Notes under the pieces: model-generated
What the model was told of the DNA's origin: nothing
The model's database searches: none
The model's input: only the letters and a program-made list of their open reading frames with translations
Program-made: the position numbers and the translations under genes
In this document: positions 45,683 through 56,985 of the stretch, one piece after another
How positions within the stretch are numbered: the stretch's first letter is position 1
How the letters are laid out: the number at the start of each line of letters is the position of its first letter
Origin: Anarhynchus alexandrinus
Taxonomy: Eukaryota > Chordata > Aves > Charadriiformes > Charadriidae
Reading direction: 5' to 3'
NCBI GenBank assembly: GCA_008711295.1
Contig: VUYV01000015.1
Location: 4,100,050-4,164,049, forward strand
Length of the DNA: 64,000 nucleotides

Positions 45683-46846
45683 AAAAAAGAAAAAGAAATC
45701 AAAACTCACACGCTAAATTACCTGGCAAAAATAATAACTATTCAATGAAGTTATATAACAGTGCATCAGTAATTAATACCCTTGAACACCAAAAAGGTCT
45801 GGAAGAGATTTTTGAAAAACAGCAAATAAGATAGGAATTTACAATGTAAAGTAAGTTCAGTGCAGTTTTGTTATTCATTAGAAGGTGTATAATATTATAG
45901 GTCAAAAAATGCTGTAATTTTTTTCCATTCCCACCCCACCAAATGCATAAACAAAGACCTCTACCAGCCTTTTCCTATGCGGGCAGAGCAAATCCAGAAC
46001 TCCACTTGTTCTCCCAAAAACTTTTCAGATTAATACACTCATCTGTTTGTTTTGTATTACCTCGAAGCCACAGAGTAGATGTTAAATAATATTTTTCTGT
46101 TTCTATTTAAAACAAATGCTAGTTTTCATATTATGCTTAACAAAAAGAAAAAAAAAAGAACAGATATTTATTTTAAAGTTTTGCTTCCTATTAAACCTTT
46201 TTTTTTTTAATACAGAATATATAAAAATGGATAAAGTTGCAGCTTAATCATATTTTGTGATTTTCTGTCTATTTTTCTTGCCTTTAAAATTTCTTCAGTT
46301 TCAGAAAAATGATACAGTAGCAAATCCAAGCTAATATACGGGTCTTGATACTTTTAATTGCTCAAAATGTCGTTTATGTCCAGAAAGAAATGAAGAGTCA
46401 AAATCCTTATGTTTCTTTATATTTGCCCTTTAAAACTGGAAAGAAATGAGAAAGTGGTAAAGTGTTAAAAGTAAAAGACAAACAGATAAAAAAAAGAAGG
46501 AAAGTAAGAGAAAATGAAAAAGGGAAAATAAAGCTTCAAACCAAATGGAATATTTGGGAAACTGCGGGGGGGAGGGGAGAATGACACCCTAGCTCCTTTA
46601 ATTAAAAGGTAAATATTACTTTTTTTAAAATAAAGTGTAGTAAAATAACATTTTACAAGTATTTATTTTTAGCAAATTACTTTTTCAGTATGAGAAAACA
46701 GTGTCAACCAAGTTGAACTCAATGTATTCATCAATAATTTTGGAAAGCATAAAAAAGGCAGGAAATATATGTGTATTTTCAAAGACACAGCAATAATGTT
46801 AAAATGTATGGAGTGCAGATGTCCTGTCTATACAACTCTTTCATGA

Positions 46847-46847
46847 N
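46847..46847. other. Ambiguous base (N) at start of an A-run
   Basis: Single N between TCATGA and AAAAAAA. Confidence 0.99.
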
Positions 46848-46987
46848 AAAAAAACAAAACCAACCTACATTTTCATTAAAAACTTCAGAAGAAAATCTTT
46901 TCGCTTGCATTAAATTCCATGGAAATGGATACACAGAATATTTCTAATGAGTTTGATGAGAGCTGGACCAGGACTCCTTTCAGGAGG

Positions 46988-47010
46988 TTTTATTTTTATT
47001 TTTATTTTTA
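46988..47010. repeat. TTTTA-type short repeat
   Basis: About four TTTTTA units. Confidence 0.85.
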
Positions 47011-47667
47011 CCTTGGTGTCCGTAAACTTCCACTGCTATCATACTAATTCATCTTCATTAGCAAGAAGACTATTCCAATCATAGCTTCATACACTGAGGG
47101 TAAGATTTAACTCTAAAATTTTGCGATGTTATTAATGCTACTGAACCTACTGTGGTAACGATCCCTAAATTGAAAACCTGAGTGGAAAATAAAATTTTAG
47201 CTGTAATTTGTTTTTTATTTCGCTTGCCTGTCAGCTACCTGATGCAAATATTTATTTCAGCAGCTAACACTGATTACTGTTATTTCATTCATATGTATTT
47301 GTCTGATCACTTGGCTGTTGAGCTGCTGTCTGTCCATTCATAAATAACAGCAAACAAAGAGACTCTGAAATATTGTGATGCAACAAAGTCAATTGATTTA
47401 TAAAAATATTAAGTTCTTGCATTTGTTCACAGCTATATGGATTTTCTTGATGACCCTGCTTATCAAAACAGGCTATTGTTGATGCACAAAGAAACGACAA
47501 TGAGAGAAGCGTGCCCATCATGTTCTGAGTATGGCATTTTCCTTCGTAAGCATTACTACTCTGCCTTCATACATTTCCATTCACATGTATTCATGTACAG
47601 GAGTAGTAAAATGAATAGATAATTTCACATTCTGAAATACAATAATGCTTTCTCTTTAACTTTTGTA

Positions 47668-47683
47668 TGTGTGTGTGTGTGTG
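47668..47683. repeat. TG dinucleotide microsatellite
   Basis: Eight perfect TG units. Confidence 0.95.
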
Positions 47684-48403
47684 AAATACAAATGAACTTG
47701 TCAGAAATTTCAGTTTGTATTTTTGATTTCTCTCTTTTTTTTTTTTGGTTTCCCTTTCCCCCTTAAAAAAAAAAAAAAAGGAAAACAGAAGCTAAATAAA
47801 ATAAAAAGGAAAGTTAATCTCTATCTGAACTTTTCTGGAAACAAATCCAGTTTGCAAGTATTATTATTTGTGGGTTGTTAATGTACAATAGAAAATATAT
47901 GGAGAAAGCAGTAATTGATTTTTCTCTGGAAAATTTTCTGGACAAACCTTGTCATGTTTTTCAACATATATATTATAACGTAATAGTGTAACCTTATAAT
48001 TACCATTGAATGGATAACTGCATATTAAAAGTGAAAATCTGGTTTTTTTTCTGATTTTAAAATTTTACAAACCTGTTTTAGCCTGATTTTTTCTTAGGTT
48101 AATGAATTTCCTGTTTCTTATATTTTTCCATTAAATTTTCAGAAATGAATCTCTTGTCTAGTTCAGGGAAAAAAAAAATGGGGAAAGTTGCATCCTTTCC
48201 CAAAGTTTCTCACAGAATTCTGAAAAAACCCCAAAATTATATAATGTAATTAAACATTATATAATATTGACTATGCAATAAGGCATTTGACTAAAGTTAG
48301 GGAATAGTCATTTTATTTTCTACTTTTCTAGTGCTTGTATCTTGATATGACCTTACAGAAAGACAGGTTATTGAGAATTTCAAAGCTGAATTACAATTCA
48401 TAA

Positions 48404-48840
48404 AAGAATCACAGAATGGTAGGGGCTGGAATGGACCTTTGGAGATCATCTAGTCCAACCTCCCTGCCGGAGCAGGTTCACCTACAGCAGGCTGGACAGG
48501 AGCGCATCCAGGTGGGTTTTGACTATCTCCAGAGAAGGAGACCCCACAGCCTCTCTGGGCAGCCTGTGCCAGTGCTCTGCCACCCTCAAAGTAAAGAATT
48601 TTTTCCTCATGTTGAGATGGAATTTCCTGTGTTCCAGTTTGTGCCCGTTGCCCCTTGTATTGTTGTTGGGCACCACTGAAAAGAGTCTGGCCCCATCCTC
48701 TTGACAGCTGCCCTTGAGATATTGATAAGCATTGATGAGATCCCCCCTCAGTCTTCTCTCCTCCAGGCTAAACAGACCCAGGTCTCTCAGCCTTTCCTCT
48801 AAGAGAGGTGCTCCATTCCCTTGATCATCTCTGTAGCCCT
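48404..48840 (-). mobile_element. CR1 LINE, 5'-truncated, with open ORF2 tail
   Basis: The plus strand begins AGAATCACAGAATGGTAGGG (reverse complement of the CR1 terminus), continues ATCATCTAGTCCAACCTCCC, and ends in CTAAGAGAGGTGCTCC..CATCTCTGTAGCCCT, where the copy is truncated inside ORF2. On the minus strand the C-terminal part of ORF2 is open for 64 codons (48676 down to a stop at 48482-48484), with [39 protein letters not shown] and [19 protein letters not shown] in order. This is another subfamily than the copies at 1 and 29655 (ending ALGSLV/ALGNLV). No intact RT or endonuclease, so it cannot move. Confidence 0.95.
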
Positions 48841-49976
48841 AAAGTATAAGTATGACAAACATTTTTTAAAATAGTGCCTACATACATAGTAAGAGGTTAG
48901 TCTGTTATACGGAAGACTAAATCCCTGTATTCTCCGTACACTTTTGTAACCAAAAAATGTCCTAAAGAAAAATTTTGGTTTCAAAATCATCTGAAATGTA
49001 CCAGCTCCAAATAGAAATCTGAAACCTACATGCATTTACTACAGAAATCTGTTTATAACAACAACAAAAAAAAATCTAAGCACAACGTAACAGGGGAAAA
49101 TCACCTTTCACCTACAGGAAAGTCAGAACTGGTCAGTCTTTTAAAATAACCTCACAGGAAACGTGCCACATTTTGTACATTTGAAAAGTGTGTGAACTCC
49201 ATGTCTGGAGCTATCTAGCATGAAACGCTGATGTAGAGGTACCAGAATTGGAGAGCAGTGGATGGACACTGAGGTGTGGCTAAAAGCTCTTTGCCATGGC
49301 TGGGTTAATGCATGAATCGAAGGCAGTCTTAGAGCAAAGCCAAAAAAAGCCGAACTTCAGGAGCTCTGACAAAGTTTGACTCATTCGAATTTTCCTTCTC
49401 GTGTTTTCTCTGGAGGGCCAAATAAGCCAAAGTTCACATCCACATTTGAATTTTCCTCTTGCATTTTTGGCTGAGTTGCACTGAATAAAATTAAGTGCTT
49501 CCCAACAAATAAAAATCCCTCTGTTTCCACGGGGAAGGAGCTATCGAGATACAGCTGCTGAGATATTCAAATTTGCTGAATGCTGATTTTGTAAGCCCCC
49601 ATTTAGTTGATAACACAACCGTGTGCGCAGCAGTTAACTCCTCCACAAATCACCTGTGCAGACTGTGGGTTTAGTTGTCAGTTGTGCCGCTGCAAACCTG
49701 CCCGGTTTTATCTTGGAGGTATAAACGTCTCAGAAAGTTTTATTCCTCTAACAGCAGATCTTTAATTAAATAGAATATTGTAAAATAAATAAATGCATCT
49801 GTAAACATGCTGGAGGGCAGAAGGACATGTTTTTATTTATACGATTTTAATAAAAGATATGTTTCTAGTTAAACCCCTGTGTGAGTAATCTAATATATAA
49901 AATGCAGTACAAGAAAGTGGTGTCTGTATGCTGCAGCGTCAAACAACTTTGCGTTTTCATTTCAAAAAGATTATTG
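48841..49976. other. Non-coding DNA with a possible conserved element
   Basis: No gene seen. The part 49490-49860 is less AT-simple than its flanks and holds several factor-type motifs close together: CACAAATCACCTGTGCAG (E-box CACCTG), TTTAATTAAA, TTTGTAAGCCCCC and AGTTGATAACACAACC. It could be a conserved enhancer, but only a cross-species alignment would show that. Confidence 0.4.
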
Positions 49977-50144
49977 CCTCCTTTTCTTCTTCTTTCTTCT
50001 TCTTATTCTTTTCTTCTTCTTCTTCTTCTTCTTTTTTTCTTCTTCTTCTTCTTCTTTTTCTTCTTCTTCTTCTTCTTCTNCCTTTTCTTCTTCTTCTTCT
50101 TCTTCTCCTTCTTCTTCTTCCTCCCCCTCCCCCCCTTTTTTTTT
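49977..50144. repeat. Polypyrimidine (TTC)n tract, 168 bp
   Basis: Almost pure C/T on the plus strand with blocks of TTC, ending in C-rich then T-rich runs. Only one A (50005) and one N (50080) interrupt it. The serine/phenylalanine/leucine-only open frames across it (within 49881-50264) are products of the repeat, not genes. Such tracts can form triplex (H-DNA) structures. Confidence 0.97.
50080..50080. other. Ambiguous base (N) in TTC tract
   Basis: The N marks an unresolved position inside the repeat; the true repeat length may differ. Confidence 0.99.
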
Positions 50145-50499
50145 AATCTTTTTGGGCAGAAGTTAATAAGCACCAGCTTTGCCTTCCCAGGTCAGAAACA
50201 GGATCAGTCAGACAAGAGTCAAAACAGGCCATGCAGAGAAAGATACAAAAAACCCCCTTTGTGAACAAAGCTGAGTGGGTTGGTTTTTTTGTTTTGGGTT
50301 TGTTTTTTTTTTTCCACAGATGTTCTCTACCTATTGTCTCTAAGTTAGACATTGCTCTGACTTGAAAAAGTACTTTGTAATATCCTTCCTACTAATTCCT
50401 GTCAGAGACGTTTAATATTTTTCTGAGAGTCCTTTAAAACAACACTCCAGAGGATACATTAGCCGTTTAAGTATCTAATAACTTTAAGAACTGTGCCTA
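50145..50499. other. Non-coding DNA, nothing firm
   Basis: No gene seen; T-rich and GGTT-type simple sequence at 50279-50315. Confidence 0.5.
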
Positions 50500-50680
50500 A
50501 ATCCTTGGTCCCATGACAGTGAATCCCACTGTCTATTTGTACTGTGTGTGCAAAAGTTTTTCTTCATCAGTTCATTTTTTTTTAGCTCTGTTTTATTTAA
50601 TGTCTCCATGGTCTTGATTACTGCCTGGAATAACATCTGTCTACCTATTCCTGGCTTTTTCCGTGAAATGATTCTGCCGT
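50500..50680 (-). mobile_element. Possible ancient CR1 fragment
   Basis: On the plus strand GAATCCCACTGTCTATTTGT, ACTGTGTGTGCAAAAGTTTT, TCTTCATCAG and TCTGTTTTATTTAATGTCTCC resemble the reverse complement of an old tetrapod CR1 ORF2 end (AGTTCCAC..CTATTTGTGCTGTGTGAAGAAGTA...). The divergence is high and the assignment tentative. Confidence 0.4.
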
Positions 50681-51904
50681 ACACTGCACTAGCGGTTCAC
50701 CTATGAAAAGCAGCATAAGAAACAACTGGAATTGATTAAAGCCCCGTATTTATGCTCAGCCCAAGGGACCAGCCACGGCGTTTTCGTTTTTCCTGCTAAA
50801 CTTTCCAGTGCAAAGTCTTTCAGAGAGCTACAGAGCTGGTGGTACGGGGCGCTGGTGCGGGAACCGCACAGACCTGTACAAGTTAAGACAAACTGAGCAC
50901 ACACTTCAGGGTTCAGCTGGTTCTCCTGTAATGCTCTGTGTGTGCGGATGTACTTCACACCAGAGCAGGACCGGGGCTGTTCCACTCAATACGTTATTGT
51001 GTCTGGCTTCAAGGAATTCACAATACACTGAGATGGCTGATTTTTTCTCCCGTTAAATGTATGAAAAAAAAAAAAAGGGGGTTGTTTTCCTGTTGGTTCA
51101 AATATATCCCCCTCCTTTTTTTTTTTTTTCTTTTTTTAACCATTGAAAAGTTTTCATGGAGATTGAAATTGCCCTTGGTTTCACTTACAAGACACAGTTT
51201 AGACTTATTTTTCCTGCTGTGAAAACAAAGGGTTGTAATACTTCACAATCTTAACTGCAGCAGGAATGTCTATCTTCCTTCCCTCTGCAATACCAAGCAG
51301 ACCTTTCCCTGGGATCACATGCTATTTAAAGTGTTTCATTTTCTCCTGGTACAAGCAGAAGCCTCATCAAAACTGTGAATTTCAGATAAGCTTTTATCAG
51401 ACTTTTGCTGTAACCATCTCAGAAATGAGCTGTCATCAGCAAATTTAATCTGTCTCCGGCTGCTTTAATTGTTAGCACCATTTCTGCCAAATCCTTCACA
51501 GTCCTCATAGCATGGAAAGTTTCTTTAAGACTTTTAATTCAGTCAGCAGAGATTGCACACAGTATTTATTTTTTTTCATATTTATGACTTACACATTTAA
51601 AAAGGTGGAGGACCTTGATTGAACAGTCGAATTATGGAAATGCAACTGCATCACTAGTATTAAATACTGAGTCTGAAATGTGCAGCTGAGAGAGTTTGGG
51701 GAGAACCCTGCCAGCAAGAATAAAGCTCTGGAAGATATTTTACTTTATTTGGAATGAGGAAAAATAGAAGCAGGTTTTCTTTAATGCTGCGTGTCATGGA
51801 ATTTTATTGGTGTCTACAAATAATTGCAAAGGGGCACGCGGAAGGACAAAAAAAGATGGCCTTATGCTTCAGGTTGTTGCAGGAGGCCTCAGCAAAACCG
51901 GGCT
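50681..51904. other. Non-coding DNA, nothing firm
   Basis: Contains overlapping open frames on both strands (50701-50985, 50808-51056, 50938-51222) in a slightly GC-richer patch, none with a domain. GAGCTGTCATCAGCAAATTT at about 51427 could be an old LINE scrap. Confidence 0.45.
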
Positions 51905-51965
51905 GAGTCTCTCACTTTGCCACAGGCTCTCTCTGCGACCTTGGGCAATTTACTTTGGCCTGAAT
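51905..51965 (+). mobile_element. MIR-like SINE core
   Basis: TCTCTCACTTTGCCACAGGC then TCTCTGCGACCTTGGGCAAT then TTACTTTGGCCT aligns with the MIR core CTCTGCCACTTACTAGCTGTGTGACCTTGGGCAAGTTACTTAACCT. Further 3' match is unclear. Confidence 0.5.
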
Positions 51966-52376
51966 TCTCAAAGGGTTTGATGATATAACACACTTTGGAA
52001 TGTGCGGGAATGAGGTGCCCAAGTGCTTGTGCATAGCTGACCCCGCGTGCCTGCTCCTACCCATGAGCTCTAATTACTACTGAATTTTCTCTGCCAGTTG
52101 GTTGCCTATCCGGCGAGCACTCTGAGATCTTCCTACGGTTCCTCAGAGGCAGCTTCAGGTCTGACACTCCTGACTGGGGATTTTTTAGGTATCATCCGAA
52201 ATTCTTTCTGTTAAGCTCTTCTCACAAACCATTTATCAATACACTAAACAGCGTATATACTAACTAAACTGAATGGGGTTCTTCTGCCTTTTCTCTAGTG
52301 AGTACTGTGACAATGAACCCACAAATCTAGAGCTAACTGGACGATGTGTACTGCACAACTAGGTAAACATGGATGC
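51966..52376. other. Non-coding DNA, nothing recognised
   Basis: No gene or repeat recognised. Confidence 0.5.
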
Positions 52377-52419
52377 CTATATCTATATCTATATCTATAT
52401 CTATATCTATATCTATATA
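52377..52419. repeat. CTATAT hexanucleotide microsatellite
   Basis: 43 bases, about seven perfect CTATAT units. It gives the RYRYRY stretch in the minus-strand frame across it, which is not a gene. Confidence 0.97.
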
Positions 52420-55400
52420 GCAGTGAGAGACTATGATTACAGCTCTGGGCCTTCTTGACATGACACACTTTTTTCTGCTTAACTTGGGCATTCATAGCAC
52501 CTAAGGCATTGCTTCATTGTAATGGCAATTAGAAAACCTTCCTAGGCAACCTGTTCCAAATACAGTTAAGCACTGGAATAAGACCTCTTCAATTGTTACC
52601 GCTGTACAGTCTTAAAGTTAAAAAAGTATATCCCAAAAATGTAAAATATAATATCTTTGACTGGAAAAGGAATGGCTAAGTTATGTCAGTATTAGTAAAT
52701 CTGTGATTCACGGACAGCAGTGGTTCATTAGGCACCAATAAACAGTCCTAGCTGATGACTATAGTCAGCATGTGGTGGGAAACTATAAAATAATAGAATT
52801 ATATTTATCTAATTCCGAAGAACTAATTTGCTGAGTCTGGCCTCTTTCTCTTTATTATTTCAAATGGTTGGCATTTGTATTTCTTTGTTTTTGTGAAACT
52901 TGTTTTCCTATATGACGATCTTGCAGAGTCCATGGTAATTTGTTTTTACTTTGAATGTGTGCTTGTTCATTTGGTTGTTTGCTTTGGATAATTACATCCC
53001 TCCTGCCATATCATTCCCTTTTGTAAACTATGGGAGTTACTAATACAGCATGATTTGCAAATTCAGATTATTCTAAATGAATATGCAATTTGAAATTCAC
53101 TTTGTGCAATTTCAAGCATCCAAGTTTATAATATGCTTTTGCATTCATGCCAATAAAGATCAAATCTGTATGCTCAAAAAAGTGAAGACAAAAAGATATT
53201 TCTTCAATTCTTCCATCTGATTGGAGCCTTTTATTTTGATCCTCAGTGACAGCTGTGTCTGATCTTGCCCCAACTTTTACGGCTCTAATGGGATTTCTCT
53301 TGTTGCAAAGAGGAGTTTGAGACTGGCAAAGCCCTCCCAGCTTGGTTAAGGCAAGAAGTCCAAGAATTGGAAGAGAGAATCTAGAATTTTCTATTCTGAC
53401 CCATTTAGAAATGTAAAAAATTCAAGGCAAAAATTAACAAAATGAAAATTAGTATTTCGCCTACATATTTTTGTTCTCCCAGAACATACGTGACTTCATA
53501 CTTTGAAAGTCAAAAGGAACATTGCCTTCAAATCCAGCAGGTGAAGGGAATGTCCTAGGCACCACTGATGAAATCAGCCATCATTTCTGTCCCAGCAGGA
53601 AATTATTCATATTCCTTAAAAGCAGTTCATGCCTTTTCCTCTCCACTGTATCCATCAAGATGTTAGGATTTCCAAGCTGTAGTGGAATCTTTCATGATCC
53701 CTGCCTGGCTGTAAACATGCAGTGTGCAACCTATCAGATTCATGAGTCAGTATGTTATGAATTCAGTCACAAGATGCCTCTTTTCTCAGAACATACAAAT
53801 ACTGAGACACACAATTTAAGCAACCGATACACTTTATGTGTGGTTGAAAAGATGGAATAAATTCCACTGCAAAATTTCCTCAAAGCAGAAAAGTATCAAC
53901 AGTTAATAAAGTCCCGAAGGAAGTCACGTCCAGTGAGTGGTTTTAGTAAATTGAGAAAAATCCCCAGAGGAACTGCCTAGGGAGTCATTAACATGATGAT
54001 GGTACATTTTTCTCATGTATAAGAATGGACCCAACAGGGATTCTTGATGTCACAACAATCTCTTACTGATATCTCTATATTAAAGAATTCTGAGTGAAAA
54101 CCTGCTGACTGTACCTAAACCGTCTTATTCAATACCAAAGTCAGCAGGAGTCTCTTCATGACTTCTTCAGGCTGTTGCACAGAACAATAATGCTGCATGA
54201 CATACCCTCCCATGCCTCTTCTACTTCTTCCAACTGACCTGCCCAATTGTCTAGGCATCACGGAACACTGGCAATGCTTTTGTGGTGTTCCGTAGATATT
54301 TGCATTGAACCCTACACAGTCGGATCTGGGAAGTCTGGGGCTCCCTCTGTCTCCTAGAAGAGAAAATAATGGACGAGCCCAAAGATAGCCAAACAGGGTG
54401 ATAGATATATATTCAAGACAGAAAAAATATATTATAATTGGATGGAGAAAGAACTAAAATGACCCGTGGCATAACCAGTGTTAGCCTCCAGGTCCTGATT
54501 TCCCAAATCATCCAGACTGGGAAGCTGGCCAGGACCACCATGATTTCAGTCCTGCTGGATTGCCTGTTTTCCTTCTGTGAAAATCAGTGCACAGAAGGGA
54601 AGGAACTGAACGAAAACACTGGTACAAATTCAGGTCTTGTTCCAACCGAGAGGCAAACCACAGCCAAGATGTACATCCTTACCCAGGCCACCTTGTAGAG
54701 ACAGAGTCTGCGTGTACCAAATGTACTGTTCATGAGAAGGCTCAATGTCACTGACGACAATAGCCCTTGTAAACCATGTACATGAAAAGCTACAATGTAT
54801 TGGTGCACGCTGCAAAAATAAGAATTCATAAAATGTAAGGCCGGCGGGGTATATTATAATCTCTGGAATAATGCTGGCTAGGGAACTTCCTGACTTTGAT
54901 CCTGTTCCAAGTCCAAGATCACGTCTTTCTGTAGACAAAACAGAAAACAGCTAATCTTCATTTAAAGATCTCCACTGAATGAGAATCCATGAAAACCTTA
55001 AGCTGCTCTGTTGATTAATTATCCTCATTGTGTGCTTTTAGACCCTACTTCTTATGTGAGTTGGTTTCAAAGAGTGAAGTTACACAAACTAGATAGCAGA
55101 GAACTGACCAGCATGAAACGTTTCCAGTTTCTCAACGCTGTTCCCCTTAGAGAGCAGGATAGAAGACCCAAAGCTCTCCTTAACTTAGGAGACCCAAATG
55201 TCTTTGCACCTCACGCATGGGCAGATCATCAGATGCAATATTGACATTTAAACACTGAATTCTCACTTCTCTCCTTTCTGAAGATATTTATCTCTTAGCC
55301 TCTAAGATGATAATGCAAGCAATGAAGCTTTAAAGCAAATAAAATACAATAAAAGCCATTATTTGATAGTATAATTTTAAAATAAAATCTTAATCTATGT

Positions 55401-56616
55401 ATTTCAGCTTTCCACTTTTATAAACCTATTGGCTGCCTATAACTTCTTTAACAGTAATAGCCAGTCAGTCCTTGGTGACTTAATTCTATTCTGTTCTTTT
55501 TTGAGTCCCACCTTCCTGGTTTTTGTTTTTTTGGTTTGTTGTGTGTTTTTTTTTCTCTAGACAATGCAACTCAAAAGTTTTTATGCATCTCCTTGACAGA
55601 TACAAACATTATTCCCATTGTGTCCTTTCTGAATGAAAAATTTAAAGTGCAGCGCTGGCATTGGAAGATTGACTGGATTCTAAATGAACTTTCTGATACC
55701 AAATGTAAAACTAGAGGGAACAGTGCACCAGTAATGAAGTGAAATACAAGGTTAAGTATTGGAAACTAATTAGTGAGTTCATCAGCAACAACTCTTTGAT
55801 GGTCTGAACTGCTTCCAGAAAGATAAGGATACATTGTTTGAGAAAACAATTAAATCCCTTCCCATACTTGCATAGAATTATTTCATATTCACATGCAAAT
55901 CCAAAGACATGGATACACTCAAAATACTAATGCTGTATATGTGCCTAGACTGTGTTTCTCCTCTTGTTTATGCCAGTATGAATGCAAGGTAAATTAACAG
56001 AAGTCTACAGTATAAAGCTGCTGTGATACTAAAGAAATTCCGACCATCTATCTCTGTCTTTCATCATCCTTATTATCAGCAGTAAGTTATTTGCTATGTA
56101 CAGATCCTCATTGTTTTCGATATTGCATGAACTCATAATCAGACTCAGAATCTTTTACCTGAAGAATTCAGTCACCCGTACAAACAGGTGGACAGACAGA
56201 CTATCCATCATTTTTCTACCTATCCAAACTAACTTTCATTCTGTAACAGTGTGTTTCCACTGTAGTTTCCAATGTTTTACGCAATAAGCTCCATTCCTGT
56301 TGTGCTACTTAGTGGCAAAGGACAGGAATCCAAATCCCAGTTCTCCATGGGGGATTCATTGTGCGTTCGGGAATAAGTAGTCTGTATAGAGCAAGTAGGA
56401 CCAGGTCCTTTCGCCCCCTCTCCAGTTAAACCTGTTAGCCCACCCTACTGATTAAGGAAGCAAGCTGACAATAAGGAATGTAGTTGATTTTCTGGAGATC
56501 AGCGCAGGCTGGAGTTGCTTCCAGCCTGTTCTACCCTCCATCTTTATCTGGAACCCCATTACAGATAAGACCGAGATACTGAATCGGAGTTTGGAGTACC
56601 CAGGATCCCTGCCGTC
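52420..56616. other. Unique non-coding DNA
   Basis: No gene seen. A weak CR1-like phrase (CCTTCCTAGGCAACCTGTTCC) lies at 52540-52560. ATTTGCAAAT, a symmetric octamer-type site, is at 53053-53062 amid several ATTA/ATGCAAT motifs (53040-53160). The 112-codon frame at 53522-53860 and frames near 54438-55244 have no recognised domain. CAGCAGGAGTCTCTTCATGAC at about 54143 may be a palindrome-repeat scrap. Confidence 0.45.
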
Positions 56617-56985
56617 ATGATGATCCTTGGCATAGAGGGACAGATATCCCAGCAGGAGTTACTGCTGCTTCAGGCTAATGCTAATAGTGCCGACTGTGTG
56701 CCTGCGGCAGCACACGCTCCTGCAGAGCCCCTGCCACCGCTGTCACCGCACAGCAGCAGGGGCCGCAGCCGCCGGGCTCCTGTACTCGCTGAAGTCACTG
56801 GGAATTTACTCCCCGGCTGATCTTCCTCTCTTGATTTAGCAGGACTCATTCAAGCCACCTTCTCTTGCAGCCTGCTATTCTACGCCACTTCGCCTCTCTG
56901 CGTTTCCTCCCCAGGGTGGGACCGCCGTCTCACTGACTCACCTCTCTGGTGCCGCTCAGATAGCGCGGGCTGGGATGTGAGCACA
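56617..56985. promoter_or_regulatory. Second GC/CpG-rich patch, candidate regulatory
   Basis: GC-rich sequence with CAG/CTG runs (GCAGCACACGC, CACCGCTGTCACCGCACAGC, GGCCGCAGCCGCCGGGCTCC) and several CpGs down to AGATAGCGCGGGCTGGG near 56960. A 67-codon plus-strand frame (56617-56820; alanine/proline-rich) runs through it without a domain. The patch could be a weak CpG island or an exon of an unrecognised transcript. Confidence 0.3.

Larger units (their letters stand above)
44245..48403. other. AT-rich non-coding DNA
   Basis: No gene seen. Many A and T runs, including a poly-A tract with an N near 45671-45690. Single ambiguous bases lie at 45682 and 46847. Minus-strand 78-codon and plus-strand 61-codon frames at 47285-47622 have no features. 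Confidence 0.5.

Noticed and set aside
48416..48679. 87-codon plus-strand frame across the CR1 copy
   Set aside because: It is antisense to the CR1 ORF2 tail; the real (former) coding strand is minus.
49881..50264. 127-codon serine/phenylalanine/leucine frame
   Set aside because: Translation of the TTC microsatellite, with an N inside; not a protein gene.
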